DNA from: Chryseobacterium sp. SSA4.19
GTDB lineage: Bacteria; Bacteroidota; Bacteroidia; Flavobacteriales; Weeksellaceae
NCBI RefSeq assembly: GCF_022601875.1
Contig: NZ_JAKVIP010000003.1
Location: forward strand, 71,276-135,275
Length of the DNA stretch: 64,000 bases
Reading direction: 5' to 3'
Part shown: positions 63,712-64,000 of the stretch, in pieces
Numbering within the stretch: position 1 is the stretch's first letter
Layout of the letters: each line of letters begins with the position of its first letter
The notes under the pieces: model-generated
What the model was told of the DNA's origin: nothing
Database searches by the model: none
What the model saw: only the letters and a program-made list of their open reading frames with translations
Translations under genes and position numbers: made by a program

Positions 63712-64000
63712 TTTTTAATCAATATTTTATCAAGCGTAATCGGCAGGTCCCTTACCCTGTTTCCTGTAGCATTAAAGACTGCATTGGCAATGGCCGGTGC
63801 CATTCCTACAAGGGCTGTTTCGCCAAGGCCTTTTGTACCCATAGGATTACTGTAGGGATCTTTCTTATTCACAAAGAAAACTTCCTGCTTAATAATATCG
63901 GCATTTACCGGTACATGGTAATCGGCTAAATTATTATTAATCGCCCTTCCAAAACGATGATCAAATTCCAGTGCTTCATGCAATGCCATTCCGATACCGC
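63708..64000 (-). CDS. Second molybdopterin oxidase large subunit (C-terminus only)
   Basis: The coding sequence runs off the right edge, and codons before the internal ATG at 63989 still read GIG, so this is the 3' part. The sequence resembles the end of the PaoC-like protein in this window: ALHEALEFDHRFGRAINNNL, ADYHVPVNADI and MGTKGLGETALVGMAPAIAN, with the catalytic Glu in KGLGE. It belongs to a second, non-identical oxidase that starts beyond the window. It is translationally coupled to the XdhC gene. Confidence 0.9.
   Translation of the reverse strand, partial: GIGMALHEALEFDHRFGRAINNNLADYHVPVNADIIKQEVFFVNKKDPYSNPMGTKGLGETALVGMAPAIANAVFNATGNRVRDLPITLDKILIKK

Overview
The window looks like chromosomal DNA of a Flavobacteriia member, most likely a Chryseobacterium/Elizabethkingia-type Weeksellaceae. 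The DNA is AT-rich and has a type II-C CRISPR-Cas9 locus with a 1432-residue Cas9. It also has SusC/SusD pairs, STN-domain TonB receptors with ECF sigma/FecR regulators, a type IX secretion C-terminal domain, and recurrent promoter -7 boxes of the Bacteroidota form TAnnTTTG. Genus is inference; no rRNA or tRNA gene was found.

Layout. 1-3542: CRISPR array, 46 identical 47-bp repeats at an exact 77-bp period, running off the left edge. 3551-9731: on the minus strand, cas9, a DUF6155-like gene, cas1 and cas2, convergent with the array. 9823-9912: a divergent tracrRNA on the plus strand, whose anti-repeat fixes array transcription as left to right. 9980-13948: YceI-like lipoprotein, Tex, an RDD membrane protein and a histone H1-like protein. 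14266-20554: minus-strand operon of a small secreted protein, a siderophore-type TonB receptor, two ABC permeases and an ABC ATPase. 20816-25209: SemiSWEET, small membrane and coiled proteins, an S41 protease lipoprotein, another lipoprotein and a T9SS cargo protein. 25290-32057: surface lipoprotein, STN TonB receptor and FecR on minus, with a divergent ECF sigma gene. 32215-42651: YaiO-type outer-membrane protein facing a minus-strand operon of a hybrid histidine kinase, a response regulator, a HEAT protein and a 1145-residue glycosyltransferase/LTA-synthase-like fusion. 43885-46936: TPP riboswitch and thiM-thiE-thiD-tenA. 47227-54387: ECF sigma, FecR, SusC, SusD and a glycerophosphodiester phosphodiesterase. 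54702-64000: a NifS-like cysteine desulfurase facing a minus-strand molybdoenzyme cluster (PaoABC-like oxidase, MoeA, MocA, MoaA, XdhC and the end of a second molybdopterin subunit).

How the parts work together. The CRISPR locus looks complete and active: all Cas9 and Cas1 catalytic residues examined are present, and a tracrRNA and an intact array are seen. Each repeat carries a plausible Bacteroidota promoter, so each spacer may be transcribed by itself, as in Neisseria II-C. The extra DUF6155 gene inside the cas operon is the best candidate for an undescribed component. The YaiO/HEAT/fusion/kinase block looks like a regulated surface-polysaccharide export and decoration system. The SusCD-GDPD operon suggests uptake of glycerophosphodiester material. 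The thi genes form a salvage operon. The right-hand cluster builds and sulfurates a molybdopterin cytosine dinucleotide enzyme.

Limits: all family calls are from reading the sequence; no database search was run.
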